Part shown: one piece after another, positions 48,666 through 58,200 of the stretch
Numbering within the stretch: position 1 is the stretch's first letter
How the letters are laid out: each line of letters starts with the position of its first letter
NCBI RefSeq assembly: GCF_016862095.1
Contig: NZ_BOMH01000031.1
Coordinates: forward strand, 1 to 64,000
Length of the DNA: 64,000 nucleotides
Reading direction: 5' to 3'
From: Actinoplanes cyaneus
GTDB lineage: Bacteria; Actinomycetota; Actinomycetes; Mycobacteriales; Micromonosporaceae
Notes under the pieces: model-generated
What the model was told of the DNA's origin: nothing
Databases searched by the model: none
Seen by the model: only the letters and a program-made list of their open reading frames with translations
Position numbers and translations under genes: made by a program

Positions 48666-48877
48666 GAGGTGACATTAGCGCGCTCCGTGACCACCCGCGG
48701 GAGTACATGTCGCGGCCGGGTCGGCCCCGGGTCGCGGCGTGGCGCCGCTGCCGGGCCGGGCCGCGGCCACGTCCCGTCATCCGGTCGGGCGCTTGACGCA
48801 CCAAACCCATCTGTTCCACTATTCCCATCCAGCAGATAGATTAAGCGAAGATTGATCCGCTGGGAGGGAGCACCGCT

Positions 48878-49291
48878 GTGTACGTATCGGCACGCACGGA
48901 CTACGCCGTCCGCGCCATGCTCGCCGTCACCGCGGAGCAACCGCGTCTGGTCAAGGCCGCCGGTCTGGCGGCCGCGCAGGACATCCCGCTGAGCTTCCTG
49001 CAGGGCATCCTGCTCGATCTGCGCCGCGCCGGGCTGCTGCACAGCCACCGCGGTGTGGACGGCGGGTATGCCCTGGCCCGCCCGGCCGAGGAGATCACCG
49101 TCGGCGACGTCGTCCGCGCCGTCGGCGGAGCGCTCACCACGGTCCGCGGGCTGCCGACCGCCACCGCGACCTATCACGGGGCGGCGACCGCGCTGCACGA
49201 CGTGTGGATCGCCGTCGAAGCGGCCATCGAGGGCGTGGTCGACCACCGGACCCTGGCCGAACTCTCCACCACCTCAATAAAAACCAACTAG
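48878..49291 (+). CDS. Rrf2-family transcriptional regulator without cysteines
   Basis: This 137-residue regulator has the Rrf2 winged helix: MYVSARTDYAVRAMLAVTA, then the DIPLSFLQGILLDLRRAGLL recognition helix and HSHRGVDGGYALARP wing. No Cys is present, so it is not an iron-sulfur sensor like IscR or NsrR; the CymR-type members, also without the cluster, control sulfur genes through a protein partner. The start is GTG 48878 with GGGAGGGAG upstream. It is 12 nt from the substrate-binding protein gene of an ABC transporter and presumably controls it. Confidence 0.9.
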   Translation: MYVSARTDYAVRAMLAVTAEQPRLVKAAGLAAAQDIPLSFLQGILLDLRRAGLLHSHRGVDGGYALARPAEEITVGDVVRAVGGALTTVRGLPTATATYHGAATALHDVWIAVEAAIEGVVDHRTLAELSTTSIKTN

Positions 49292-49303
49292 GAGTTGTTG
49301 AGC

Positions 49304-50386
49304 ATGCGCTCCCGCACCCTTCGTGCGCTCGCCCTTGCCACGGCCGCCGTCGCGGCCACGACTGCTCTGGCCGCCTGCGGATCCGACGACGACAGCAACA
49401 AGAAGACCGACACCGCGGCCGGGGCCGAGGCCGAGGCGAAGACCCTCAAGCTCGGTTACTTCCCGAACATCACCCACGCGCCGGCCCTGGTCGGCGTGAA
49501 CAAGGGCCTGTTCAAGGACGCGCTGACCGGCACCGACCTGCAGACGCAGACCTTCAACGCCGGCCCGGCCGCCCTGGAGGCGCTGCTCTCCGGCGCGATC
49601 GACGCCACCTACATCGGCCCGAACCCGGCGATCAACGGCTGGGCGAAGTCCAACGGCCAGGCCCTCAAGGTCATCGCGGGCAGCACCTCCGGCGGCGCCG
49701 GCCTGGTCGTCAAGGACACCATCAACAGCCCGGCCGACCTCAAGGGCAAGAAGATCGCCACCCCGCAGCTGGGCAACACGCAGGACGTCGCGCTGCGCGC
49801 CTGGCTCAAGCAGAACGGGCTGAACGCCGACACCAACGGCGGCGGCGACGTCTCGATCCTGCCGCAGGACAACGCGACAGCGGTCCAGGCGTTCGCCCAG
49901 GGTGCGATCGACGGCGCCTGGGTGCCCGAGCCCAACCTGAGCAAGCTGGTGCTGGAGTCCAAGGGCAAGCTGCTGGTCGACGAGGCCACCCTCTGGCCGA
50001 ACCAGCAGTTCGTCACCACGCACCTGATCGTCAGCCAGAAGTTCCTCAAGGAATACCCGGGCACGGTCAACAAGCTGCTCAAGGGCCACATCGCGGCGGT
50101 GAAGTACATCAACGACAACAACGCCGACGCGCAGAAGGCGGCCAACGCCCAGATCGAGTCGCTGACCGGCAAGGCCCTCAAGGACGACATCCTGGCGGCC
50201 GCGTTCAAGAACCTGAAGTTCACCAACGACCCGATCGCGTCGTCGCTGTACACCAGCGCGCAGCACGCGGAGGAGGTCGGTCTGCTCAAGAAGGTCGACC
50301 TGAAGGGCATCTACGACCTCGGCCCGCTGAACGAGCTGCTCAAGGCTGACGGTCAGCCCGCGGTCAGCGACGCCGCGGCTTCCTGA
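49304..50386 (+). CDS. ABC transporter substrate-binding lipoprotein (SsuA/NrtA-like)
   Basis: This 360-residue protein has a lipoprotein signal peptide ending at TALAACGS (lipobox Cys) and the type-2 periplasmic binding fold of the SsuA/NMT1 group: LKLGYFPNITHAPALVGVNK near the start of the mature chain and IGPNPAINGW. This group binds aliphatic sulfonates, taurine, nitrate or thiamine precursors. GGAG lies 9 nt before ATG 49304. An Rrf2 regulator is upstream, and the ATPase and permease follow. A sulfonate or related sulfur compound is the best guess. Confidence 0.9.
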   Translation: MRSRTLRALALATAAVAATTALAACGSDDDSNKKTDTAAGAEAEAKTLKLGYFPNITHAPALVGVNKGLFKDALTGTDLQTQTFNAGPAALEALLSGAIDATYIGPNPAINGWAKSNGQALKVIAGSTSGGAGLVVKDTINSPADLKGKKIATPQLGNTQDVALRAWLKQNGLNADTNGGGDVSILPQDNATAVQAFAQGAIDGAWVPEPNLSKLVLESKGKLLVDEATLWPNQQFVTTHLIVSQKFLKEYPGTVNKLLKGHIAAVKYINDNNADAQKAANAQIESLTGKALKDDILAAAFKNLKFTNDPIASSLYTSAQHAEEVGLLKKVDLKGIYDLGPLNELLKADGQPAVSDAAAS

Positions 50387-50414
50387 CGCATCGAGAAGGA
50401 GGGCGGGTAAGAGC

Positions 50415-51191
50415 ATGAGCATCCTCGAAACCAGCGGCGTGCGGACCGCCTCGGTCGTACGCATCGAGAACGTCTCCAAGACGTACGGATCGGGGAGCAA
50501 TGCTCTGCTCGCCCTCGACCGTGTCTCCCTCGACGTCCAGCAGGGCGAGTTCGTCTGCCTGCTGGGCGCGTCCGGCTGCGGCAAGAGCACGCTGCTCTCG
50601 CTCGTCGCCGGCCTCGACAAGATCAGCAGCGGCACCCTGGACACCGGCGGGCGCAAGGTCGCGCTGATGTTCCAGGAGGCCGCCCTCTTCCCCTGGCTCT
50701 CCGTGATCGGCAACGTCGAGCTGCCGCTGCGGATGCAGGGCGTCGGCAAGGCCGAGCGGCGTCAGCGTGCCCTGGAGCTGCTCGAGGTCGTCCGGCTCGA
50801 AGGGTTCGGCGACAAGCGGCCGCACGAGCTCTCCGGCGGCATGCGGCAACGGGTCGCGCTGGCCCGGGCGCTCGCCCAGGACGCGGACATCCTGCTGATG
50901 GACGAGCCGTTCGGCGCGCTGGACGCGATGACCCGTGACATCCTGCACGACGAGCTGGAGCGGATCTGGCGCGAGCAGAACCTGACAGTGCTCTTCGTGA
51001 CCCACAACGTGCGCGAGGCGGTCCGCCTCGGCGACCGGGTCATCCTGCTGAGCAGCCGGCCCGGCCGGGTCATCGAGGACTTCGCGATCAAGCACCCGCG
51101 CCCCCGTCGCATCGACTCCCCCGAGGTCTCCGGCCAGGCCGCCGAGATCACCGACCGGCTGCGCGCGGAGGTCGCCCGTCATGCCAACTGA
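50415..51191 (+). CDS. ABC transporter ATP-binding protein (SsuB/TauB/NrtD-like)
   Basis: This 258-residue ATPase has GASGCGKST (Walker A), the Q-loop LMFQEAALFPWL, the signature LSGGMRQRVALARAL, DILLMDEPFGALD (Walker B) and the H-loop VTHN. The pattern matches the nitrate/sulfonate/taurine importer ATPases. It overlaps the permease start by 11 nt and completes the SBP-ATPase-permease set. Confidence 0.93.
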   Translation: MSILETSGVRTASVVRIENVSKTYGSGSNALLALDRVSLDVQQGEFVCLLGASGCGKSTLLSLVAGLDKISSGTLDTGGRKVALMFQEAALFPWLSVIGNVELPLRMQGVGKAERRQRALELLEVVRLEGFGDKRPHELSGGMRQRVALARALAQDADILLMDEPFGALDAMTRDILHDELERIWREQNLTVLFVTHNVREAVRLGDRVILLSSRPGRVIEDFAIKHPRPRRIDSPEVSGQAAEITDRLRAEVARHAN

Positions 51192-52134
51192 ACCCGCTCC
51201 GATGAAGTACGCGGGCGCCCGCGCCGGCCTGGAAGGCGCGCTGGGGGCCGAGGGCGGCCCCGGCCCGGAGCCACAGAAGATCAAGAAGCCGGGGTACGAG
51301 GAGGTCAGTGGCCTCGACGCGCTGGATCTCGCCCCGAAACAGGACAAGGACCGCCTCGGCCCGCGCATCTGGCGGAGTGCGTGGCCGAAGCTGCTGGCCA
51401 TCCTCATCGTCCTGCTGGCCTGGGAGATCGCCTACCTGAGCGGGTGGAAGCCGTCGTACGTCTTCCCGTCGCCCGCGGAGACCTTCAAGACGCTCGGGGA
51501 CCTCGTCACCACCGCGGACTTCTGGGGCGGCGTGCGCCTGACCATGACCCGCGCGATCACCGGCTTCGCCCTGGCCGTGGCGATCGGCACCGTGATCGGC
51601 GCGGCGGTCTCCCGCTTCGCGCCGCTGCGGGCCGCGATCGGCTCGCTGATCACCGGCCTGCAGACGATGCCGTCGATCATGTGGTTCCCGCTGGCGATCC
51701 TGCTGTTTCAGCTCGGCGAGCAGGCGATCATGTTCGTGGTCGTGATCGGCGCCGCGCCCTCGGTGGCGAACGGCCTGATCAGCGGCATCGACTACGTCCC
51801 CCGTACCTGGCTGCGGGTGGGCCAGGTGATGGGCATGAAGGGCTTCGCGCGCTACCGGCACCTGATCCTGCCGGCGTCGCTGCCCAGCTTCGTCTCCGGG
51901 CTCAAGCAGGGCTGGGCGTTCTCCTGGCGCAGCCTGATGGCCGGCGAGCTGCTGGTCATCGTGCCCGGGACGATCTCCGTCGGCGTCCGGATGCAGAACG
52001 CCCGGGACCTGTCGGACACCCCGCTGGTGATCAGCTACATCCTGGTGGTGCTGGTCATCGGCATCCTGATCGACCAGCTGTTCAACCTGGCCGACAACGC
52101 GCTGCGCAAGCGCTGGGGCCTCACCGGCAGCTGA
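51181..52134 (+). CDS. ABC transporter permease (SsuC/NrtB-like)
   Basis: This 317-residue membrane protein has a 60-residue cytoplasmic extension, about six transmembrane helices (for example LLAILIVLLAWEIAYLSG) and the EAA-type loop GQVMGMKGFARYRHLILPAS that docks on the ATPase. Stop TGA 52132-52134 lies in an inverted repeat shared with the convergent gene (52131-52169), probably a bidirectional terminator. Confidence 0.93.
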   Translation: MPTEPAPMKYAGARAGLEGALGAEGGPGPEPQKIKKPGYEEVSGLDALDLAPKQDKDRLGPRIWRSAWPKLLAILIVLLAWEIAYLSGWKPSYVFPSPAETFKTLGDLVTTADFWGGVRLTMTRAITGFALAVAIGTVIGAAVSRFAPLRAAIGSLITGLQTMPSIMWFPLAILLFQLGEQAIMFVVVIGAAPSVANGLISGIDYVPRTWLRVGQVMGMKGFARYRHLILPASLPSFVSGLKQGWAFSWRSLMAGELLVIVPGTISVGVRMQNARDLSDTPLVISYILVVLVIGILIDQLFNLADNALRKRWGLTGS

Positions 52135-52169
52135 GGCGCGTCTGCCGTCCGGCCGGAGGCGCGCCTCAG
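52131..52169. terminator. Bidirectional terminator overlapping two stop codons
   Basis: CTGAGGCGCG (52131-52140) and CGCGCCTCAG (52160-52169) form a 10-bp stem that includes the permease stop on the plus strand and the stop of the convergent gene on the minus strand. Confidence 0.75.
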
Positions 52170-53044
52170 ATCGGCCGGACCGACTCCAGCACCTCGTCGA
52201 TCACGGCGTCCAGCTGCTGGTGCGTGCCCGGGATCGAGATGTAGAGGACGGCAGCCATCGGCTTGCCGACGTCGATGACCGCCACCGCGGACAACTCCGA
52301 GGTGGCGGTCAGCCCCGCTTCGTGGAAGTGCAGCCGGAACTTGTTCACGTAGGCCGGCCGCCCGCCGAGCGTGGTGACCTCGTCGCGGAGCACGTCGAGC
52401 GTGTTCGGCTGGGGGTAGTAGTTGGCGCGCACGTCCGCCGCGACCTGCCGGCCCACGCACTCCAGGTCGAGCGAGACCGCGTCGTTGTCGGCCGCCGGGA
52501 CCGCCGCGGACAGGATCGAGGCGTGATACTCCCCGCCGCTGTAGAGCTCGGTGACGAAGTGCTGCCCCACCCGGTACGGCACCTGCAGCGTCCCCGCCTT
52601 CCACACCTCGTTCCAGGTGAGCCAGGGCGCCCCGTACTTCTTGTAGGAGATGCCGGCCTGCTCGTCCACCGTCCGGTCGCCGGTGACGGCCGGCGGCGCG
52701 GGAGCCCGGGTGGCCGCGCCGCTGGGCGAGTCGCTCGGTGGCGGGCAGGCCTGGGCCAGCGGCGGGCGGACATCGGTCGGCGCGGACGCCCGATCACCGA
52801 ACGGGTTGCCGTCACTGCCGAAGAGGAGCACCAGCAGCACGATCAGGCCGCCGGCCAGGATCACGCCGGCCGCCCCGCCGAAGATCATCAGCTGCCGGCG
52901 GCGCTGCTGCCCGGGATCGACCCGCTTCGGTGGCTCGGGCGCCGGGGGCGGCGGCGTGAGCGGGGGAACGCCGGTCACCGCGCCCGACGACCACGGCCCG
53001 CCCGGCCGGGACCAGAGGGGCTCCTGCGGGTGCGGCTCGGACAT
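52166..53044 (-). CDS. Single-pass membrane protein with exported domain, unknown function
   Basis: This 292-residue protein has a Pro-rich cytoplasmic start (TPPPPAPEPPKR), one transmembrane helix (LMIFGGAAGVILAGGLIVLL, followed by LVLLFG) and an extracytoplasmic domain with a linker of Pro and Ala. Recognisable patterns are scarce; the Trp-rich YGAPWLTWNEVWKAGTLQVP and VDEQAGISYKKY resemble no family I can name. Homologues with this layout occur in actinomycetes. ATG 53044 was chosen for the MSEPHP start; the longer frame has no ribosome binding site. Confidence 0.75.
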   Translation of the reverse strand: MSEPHPQEPLWSRPGGPWSSGAVTGVPPLTPPPPAPEPPKRVDPGQQRRRQLMIFGGAAGVILAGGLIVLLVLLFGSDGNPFGDRASAPTDVRPPLAQACPPPSDSPSGAATRAPAPPAVTGDRTVDEQAGISYKKYGAPWLTWNEVWKAGTLQVPYRVGQHFVTELYSGGEYHASILSAAVPAADNDAVSLDLECVGRQVAADVRANYYPQPNTLDVLRDEVTTLGGRPAYVNKFRLHFHEAGLTATSELSAVAVIDVGKPMAAVLYISIPGTHQQLDAVIDEVLESVRPI

Positions 53045-53145
53045 GACCACCAGTGAACACCACAAGGCCGGCAACCGGCGAAACGCACCTGTGGAAAGTG
53101 CACCCGGCCCAGTCGTTTCCCAGAAATGTCCGCTACCGTGCTGCC

Positions 53146-53859
53146 ATGGAGCTGGTGTATCCCCCGGTTGTCGCCCTGGCCAAGACAATGTTCCGCGTGC
53201 TCGACCTCAAGATCGAGATCGAGGGCGGCGAGCACATCCCGGCCACGGGCGGGGCAGTGCTGGCAAGCAACCACTCGAGCTACCTCGACTTCATCTTCTG
53301 CGGCCTCGGCACGCAGCCGGCCAAGCGCCTGGTCCGCTTCATGGCGAAGAAGCAGGTCTTCGACCACAAGGTGAGCGGTCCGCTGATGCGCGGCATGCGG
53401 CACATCCCGGTCGACCGCAAGGCCGGCACCGCGGCGTTCCGCGAGGCCATCACCTCGCTGAAGAACGGTGAGGTCGTCGGCGTCTTCCCGGAAGCGACGA
53501 TCAGCGAGTCGTTCACCATCAAGGAGCTCAAGACCGGCGCCGCGCGGATGGCGCAGGAGGCGGGCGTCCCGCTGATCCCGATGGCCGTCTGGGGCCCGCA
53601 CCGGCTCTGGACAAAGGGCCGCAAGAAGGAGCTCACCAAGCGGCACGTGCCGGTCCTCATCAAGATCGGCGAGGCGATCCACCTGCCCGAGGGGGCGACC
53701 CCCGAGGCGATCACCGCGACGCTCAAGGAGCGGCTGTCCGGGCTGCTCGACGCCGTCCAGCACGCCTACCCGGAGAAGCCGTCGAGCGACGACGACCGCT
53801 GGTGGCTCCCGGCGCACCTCGGTGGCACCGCACCGCTCCCCCAGTCGGCCACGGTCTGA
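53146..53859 (+). CDS. plsC: 1-acyl-sn-glycerol-3-phosphate acyltransferase
   Basis: This 237-residue enzyme has the acyltransferase motifs NHSSYLD (catalytic HxxxxD), the RFMAKKQVF region, GVFPEATIS and PLIPMAVWGPHRLW. It moves an acyl chain to lysophosphatidate in phospholipid synthesis. ATG 53146 is used because the protein begins MELVYPPVVALAKTMF; the upstream frame start at 53053 lacks support. A strong hairpin follows at 53875-53901. Confidence 0.9.
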   Translation: MELVYPPVVALAKTMFRVLDLKIEIEGGEHIPATGGAVLASNHSSYLDFIFCGLGTQPAKRLVRFMAKKQVFDHKVSGPLMRGMRHIPVDRKAGTAAFREAITSLKNGEVVGVFPEATISESFTIKELKTGAARMAQEAGVPLIPMAVWGPHRLWTKGRKKELTKRHVPVLIKIGEAIHLPEGATPEAITATLKERLSGLLDAVQHAYPEKPSSDDDRWWLPAHLGGTAPLPQSATV

Positions 53860-53874
53860 CCGAAAACGACCAGC

Positions 53875-53901
53875 AAGGCCCCGGGCGTGTCCCGGGGCCT
53901 T
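53875..53901 (+). terminator. plsC terminator
   Basis: AAGGCCCCGGG and CCCGGGGCCTT form an 11-bp perfect stem around CGTGT, 15 nt past the plsC stop, then GTTCGCTTT. Confidence 0.85.
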
Positions 53902-54037
53902 GTTCGCTTTCCGCTCACGGCCGCTCTCCAGGGCCTTCCCGATTTCGCCGTACGGCCGCAGCCCGCGACTCCGCAGAAGCGGAACGCCCGGCCGGTCTCG
54001 CGCGGCTCGCCGTCCCCCAGGCCCGCACGCGCTCGCC

Positions 54038-54089
54038 GGCTGGCTCTGACGGGTGCTTCAGACCCGTGAAGCACCCGTGAGAGTCAGCC
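54038..54089. repeat. 52-bp imperfect palindrome
   Basis: Left arm GGCTGGCTCTGACGGGTGCT plus TCA (54038-54060) and right arm TGAAGCACCC to CAGCC (54067-54089) match with 2 mismatches in 23 around GACCCG. The GGCTGG end resembles the repeats at 35.3 and 54.1 kb. Confidence 0.75.
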
Positions 54090-54141
54090 CGACCCCCGCC
54101 GGCCACCGCTCGGCCCCGGAACCGAGCGCACCTCGCGCTGC

Positions 54142-54198
54142 CCGGCTGGTTGTCATGGTCGTTCTGAGACGCGAATAACGACCATGACAACCAGCCGG
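54142..54198. repeat. REP-like palindrome, perfect 22-bp arms
   Basis: CCGGCTGGTTGTCATGGTCG plus TT (54142-54163) and its exact complement AACGACCATGACAACCAGCC plus GG (54177-54198) flank a 13-nt loop. Total length is 57 bp, with the same CCGGCTGG/CCAGCCGG ends as the 35.3-kb repeats. Confidence 0.88.
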
Positions 54199-54260
54199 AA
54201 CCGGGAGCGCGCTTCGGGTCTGACCGACGCGGACCTCGCGTCGCGGGGTGGGGACGGAAA

Positions 54261-54290
54261 CGGCGCCGCACCCGGGTGGGTGCGACGCCG
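54261..54290 (-). terminator. Hairpin downstream of cspA
   Basis: CGGCGCCGCACCC and GGGTGCGACGCCG pair with one mismatch around GGGT, 57 nt past the cspA stop on the minus strand; TTTCCGTCC follows. Confidence 0.6.
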
Positions 54291-54346
54291 TGTCACAGTC
54301 ACACGTTGTCAGCGGCCACCGCGAGGCGGCCGGTGATCAACGCGAA

Positions 54347-54550
54347 TCAGACGGAACGGATGTTCGCGGCCTGCGGGCCCTTCTGGCCCTGGGTCACCTC
54401 GAACTCAACCCGCTGGTTCTCCTCCAGGCTGCGGTAGCCCGACATCTGGATCGCGGAGAAGTGGGCGAAGACGTCGGCGCCGCCGTCGTCCGGGGTGATG
54501 AACCCGAAGCCCTTGTCCGCGTTGAACCACTTCACAACGCCGGTAACCAT
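54347..54550 (-). CDS. cspA: Cold-shock protein (CspA family)
   Basis: This 67-residue protein has RNP1 KGFGFI and RNP2 VFAHF motifs of the cold-shock domain (VKWFNADKGFGFITPDDGG), a nucleic-acid chaperone. The ATG at 54550 follows GAGGAG. It stands alone with its own hairpin, and the leader is long enough for a temperature-dependent structure, though I see none clearly. Confidence 0.95.
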   Translation of the reverse strand: MVTGVVKWFNADKGFGFITPDDGGADVFAHFSAIQMSGYRSLEENQRVEFEVTQGQKGPQAANIRSV

Positions 54551-54774
54551 GATCGTCTCCTCGACGGTCGATCGTTCCTGCCCATTATGGACGGGAACGA
54601 GGTAATAAGACCCGCAATTCACGGGACTCGTGTCGCCGTACTGATCGCCCGTACCGGAGAAACCCGGGTTACGACAAAGAGCGCCTGGGGCAGACTTCCC
54701 CACAGGCGCTCCTGAGTACTTGGGAACCAAACTGACAACGCCGATGACTCTATCACGGGTACGGAGGTCAAAAA

Positions 54775-55182
54775 GTGCTCGGCATGCACATGGCACGGCA
54801 GCTCAAGGCAGCCGGACTGACCTGGAAGCCCCGGCTCGGGGACCGGTTCGCCATCCCCGACCGGGACCTGGACGACGAGATGTTCGTGCTCAGCAACATG
54901 ACGATCCAGGTGCACGACCGGCCGGAAGGGCGGATCATCGGGTTCAACGGCACGACCGAGTGGGCGCTCGACGATGTGGAGCTCGACGAGACCGTCTGGC
55001 TGCCGCGCGAGGATCAGCTGCGGGAACTCCTGGGCGGGACGTTCCACGCTCTGGATCGGGCCGGCGCGGGCTACCGGGTGCGGATCGTGCTGCTCGGCGA
55101 GACGCTCGCGTTTCCCGGGTCGTCCGCCGAGGAGGCGTACGCGGCGGCGCTGCTCCACCTGCTGGAGGCCGCGGGACTCTGA
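54775..55182 (+). CDS. Conserved hypothetical protein, divergent from cspA
   Basis: This 135-residue protein (MARQLKAAGLTWKPRLGDRF, IIGFNGTTEWALDDVELDE, LGGTFHALDRAGAGYRVRI) belongs to a conserved actinobacterial group that I cannot name with confidence; it shows no catalytic motif and no membrane segment. The GTG 54775 start has GGAGG 8 nt upstream. Its 3' end is repeated in tandem just downstream (55163-55260), so its true C-terminus may be a remnant of a duplication. Confidence 0.7.
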   Translation: MLGMHMARQLKAAGLTWKPRLGDRFAIPDRDLDDEMFVLSNMTIQVHDRPEGRIIGFNGTTEWALDDVELDETVWLPREDQLRELLGGTFHALDRAGAGYRVRIVLLGETLAFPGSSAEEAYAAALLHLLEAAGL

Positions 55183-55260
55183 AGCGCTCCGAACGTGCTT
55201 GGAGGCCGCGGGACTCCAGAGCGCTCCGAATGTGCTGGAGGCCACGGGAGTCTAGAGCGC
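55163..55260. repeat. Tandem repeat of the 3' end of the upstream gene
   Basis: Three copies of about 37 bp start at 55163, 55200 and 55236. The unit starts TGGAGGCCGCGGGACTC and includes GCGCTCCGAA. The first copy holds the coding end (LLEAAGL and stop); the later copies decay progressively and run into the adnB stop region. Confidence 0.88.
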
Positions 55261-58200
55261 CTCCTCCGGGATCTCGGTGAGCAGGGCGGCCAGCGCGGTG
55301 GCGTCCATCAGGTCGGCGGGCCGGACGGTGACCTGCTCGCGGACATAGTGGAACCCGGCCCGGACCCGGTTGACCGGGACACCGGCCAGGGTGGCCCAGG
55401 CGATCCGGTACGCCGAGAGCTGAACCGCGGCAGCCTCGGCCTCCGCGCCGGTCGGGCGGCGGCCGGTCTTCCAGTCGATCACGTCGAAGCGGTCGTCCGG
55501 GTCGGCGAAGACCGCGTCCATCCGGCCACGAACCACCACGCCACCGATCGTGGTGGCGAACGGGACCTCGACGTCGAGCGGGGTGCGATCGGCCCACTCA
55601 CCGGTCAGGAACGCCTGCTGCAGCTCGGCCAGTTCCTCGTCACCGGCCGCGCTGTCATCGGCGGCGCCGGGCAGCTCGTCGATGTCGATCAGCCGCGCGG
55701 CGCCGAACCGCTGCTCCAGCCACACGTGGAAGGCGGTGCCGCGGCGGGCGTGCGGGGCCGGGCGCTGCGGGAGCGGGCGGCGCAGCGAACGGGCCAGCAC
55801 CTGCGGGTCACGGCGCAGCACCACGAGCTGGGAGACCGAGAGGTGCGGGGGCAGGGCGACCTCGATCGGGCCGTCCCGGCGGGTGCGCTCGGCACGCTCG
55901 GCCAGCAGGAGTTTCGCCTCCTTGCGCCAGCGGGCGATGTCCGGATCGGTCTCCGCTGCCACCCGGTCCACCGACGAGGCCGCGGCCAGGACCGACGCGC
56001 GGTCCAACGTTCCCGCTCCGGAAGGGGCAGGCTCATCGTCGTCCGCCGCTCCAGTCGGCTCCGCCCCGGCGCCTTCGGCTCGGGTCGGCTCCGCACCGGG
56101 GCGCTGGGCGGCCCCGGCGGCGTCCCGGTCGGCGGGCTCACGCCGTACGGGCAAATCTGGATCTTGGTTTTGGGCGAGACCGGCCAGGTCGGCGGCGAGA
56201 CCGGCCCGCGCCGCGACCTCGGGGTCGGACGCCGCGAGATCGGCGAAGGCCTCGGCGGCGGACGCGTCCGGAGCGGCGATCATGCGCCGGATGAGGTCGG
56301 CGGCCGCGGCCATCGCGGGACGGCGCAGGCCCAGCGGATCGGCCGGCCACTCGGCGACCGACACCACCTCGTCGCTCGGATTCGTCTCGCCGGGCGCCGG
56401 CTCGGGCGCCCAGACGGCCACCACGCCGGCGCCTTCCGCGCAGGTCGCGCGCACCTCGTCGAGGAAGACCGACGGGCCGCGCGGGCGTTTCACCCCGTCG
56501 CCCCACCAGTAACCGGAGCAGAGCAGCAGGCGGCGCGGGCGGGTCATCGCCACGTAGGCGAGACGCCGCTCCTCCCGCTCGTCGTGCTCCCGCCAGGCGC
56601 GGCTGAACTCGCTGAGCGCGGCGTTCACGTCCTTCTGCTCGACCGCCTCGTCGAGGTTCAGCTCGGGCAGGCCGGACGCGTCGCCGCGCAGCGGGAACGG
56701 CAGCACGCCGATGCCGCCCAGGTAGTGGTCGGAGCCGCGAACCAGGCCCGGCCAGACGCCCCGGCACAGGCCCGCGACCGAGACGACGTCCCACTCCAGG
56801 CCCTTCGCGGCGTGCGCGGTGAGGATCTGCACCGCGCCCTCGGCCACGTCGACCTGGCCCGGCTCGAGCCCGCGCTCCTCCTCCTCGGCAGCCGCCAGGA
56901 ACGCCAGGAAACCGCTGAGCGTGCCGGTCTCGTTCTCGCTGACATACCTGGTCGCGGCCTCGCCGAGAGCGTCCAGGTGAGCCCGGGCCAGGCCGGCGTC
57001 ACCGGCCGCCCAGCCGCGGACCGCGACCTCGACGTCCAGCCCGACAGTCCGCTCGATGTCCGCGAGCAGGTCGGGAAGTGGCTGGTCCAGGCGCTGGCGG
57101 AGGGCGCCGAGTTCCCTGCTGTACGCCGCGAGCCGCTGGAAGCCCTCCACCGAGTACTGCTGAGGGCTGCCGAGGTCGGCCATCGCCTCGACCAGGGTCG
57201 CGTCGTCGAGCCGGTCGGCGACCGCGTCCTGGTCGTCGTCCTCGGTCCTGGTCGCCCGGGCCGCGGCGATCGCGCGTGATCTGCGGTGCAGGGCGACCAG
57301 GTCACGCGGGCCGATCCGCCAGCGGGCGCCGGTGAGCAGCCGCAGCAGCGACGCGCCGTCGGTCGGGTCGGCGAGCACCCGCAACGTGCAGATCACGTCC
57401 CGCACCTCGGGCGTGTCGAGCAGGCCGCCCAGCCCGACGACCTCGACCGGCAGGCCGCGGGCGCGCAGCTCCTCCTCGATCACCGGGATCTGGCTGCGGA
57501 CCCGGACCAGCACCGCGCTGGTCGGGCGACGCTCCAGCGGGATCTCCTCCGGCAGCGCGCGGGGCATCCCGGCCGCGATCCGCCAGGCGGTCAGCATCGA
57601 ATCGGCGATCCAGGAAGCCTCTTCGGCGTACGTCCTGAGCAGCGCACACGTCACGGTCCGCCCGCCGACCGCCTCGGCCACCCGGTCCGCCGGCCGCAAC
57701 ACGCCGACGCTGGCCCGCAGGGGCGCCGAGATCACGTTCGCCACCTGCAGGATCTCGGGGCGGTTCCGCCAGCTCCGGGTCAGGCTGTGCACCCAGGCCG
57801 GGCGGCCCTCCGCGTCCGGGAACTCGGACGGGAAGCGCTCCAGCGTGCCGGCCGACGCGCCGCGCCAGCCGTAGATCGACTGACACGGGTCACCGACCGC
57901 GGTCACCGGGTGGCCGCCGCCGAACAGGTTGTTCAGCATCGTCACCTGGGCGTGGCTGGTGTCCTGGTACTCGTCCAGCAGGACCACCTTGTAGCGCCCG
58001 CGCTCGGTCTCGCCGACCGCCGGATGGTCCCGGGCGACGATCGCGGCCCGAGCCATCTGGTCACCGAAGTCCATCGCCTCCAGATCGAGTTTGCGCTGCT
58101 CGTAGAGGCGGACCAGGGGCAGCAGGGTGAGCCGGTGCTGCTGACGGCGCAGCATCTCGGACACGTCCTTGTACATCCGCCCCGGGAACGACTGCACCTC

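Larger units (their letters stand above)
53860..54346. other. Intergenic region with terminator and palindromes
   Basis: No gene is seen. This 487-bp gap between convergent plsC and cspA holds a terminator (53875-53901), a 52-bp imperfect palindrome (54038-54089), a perfect 22-bp-arm palindrome (54142-54198) and a hairpin near cspA (54261-54290). Confidence 0.75.
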
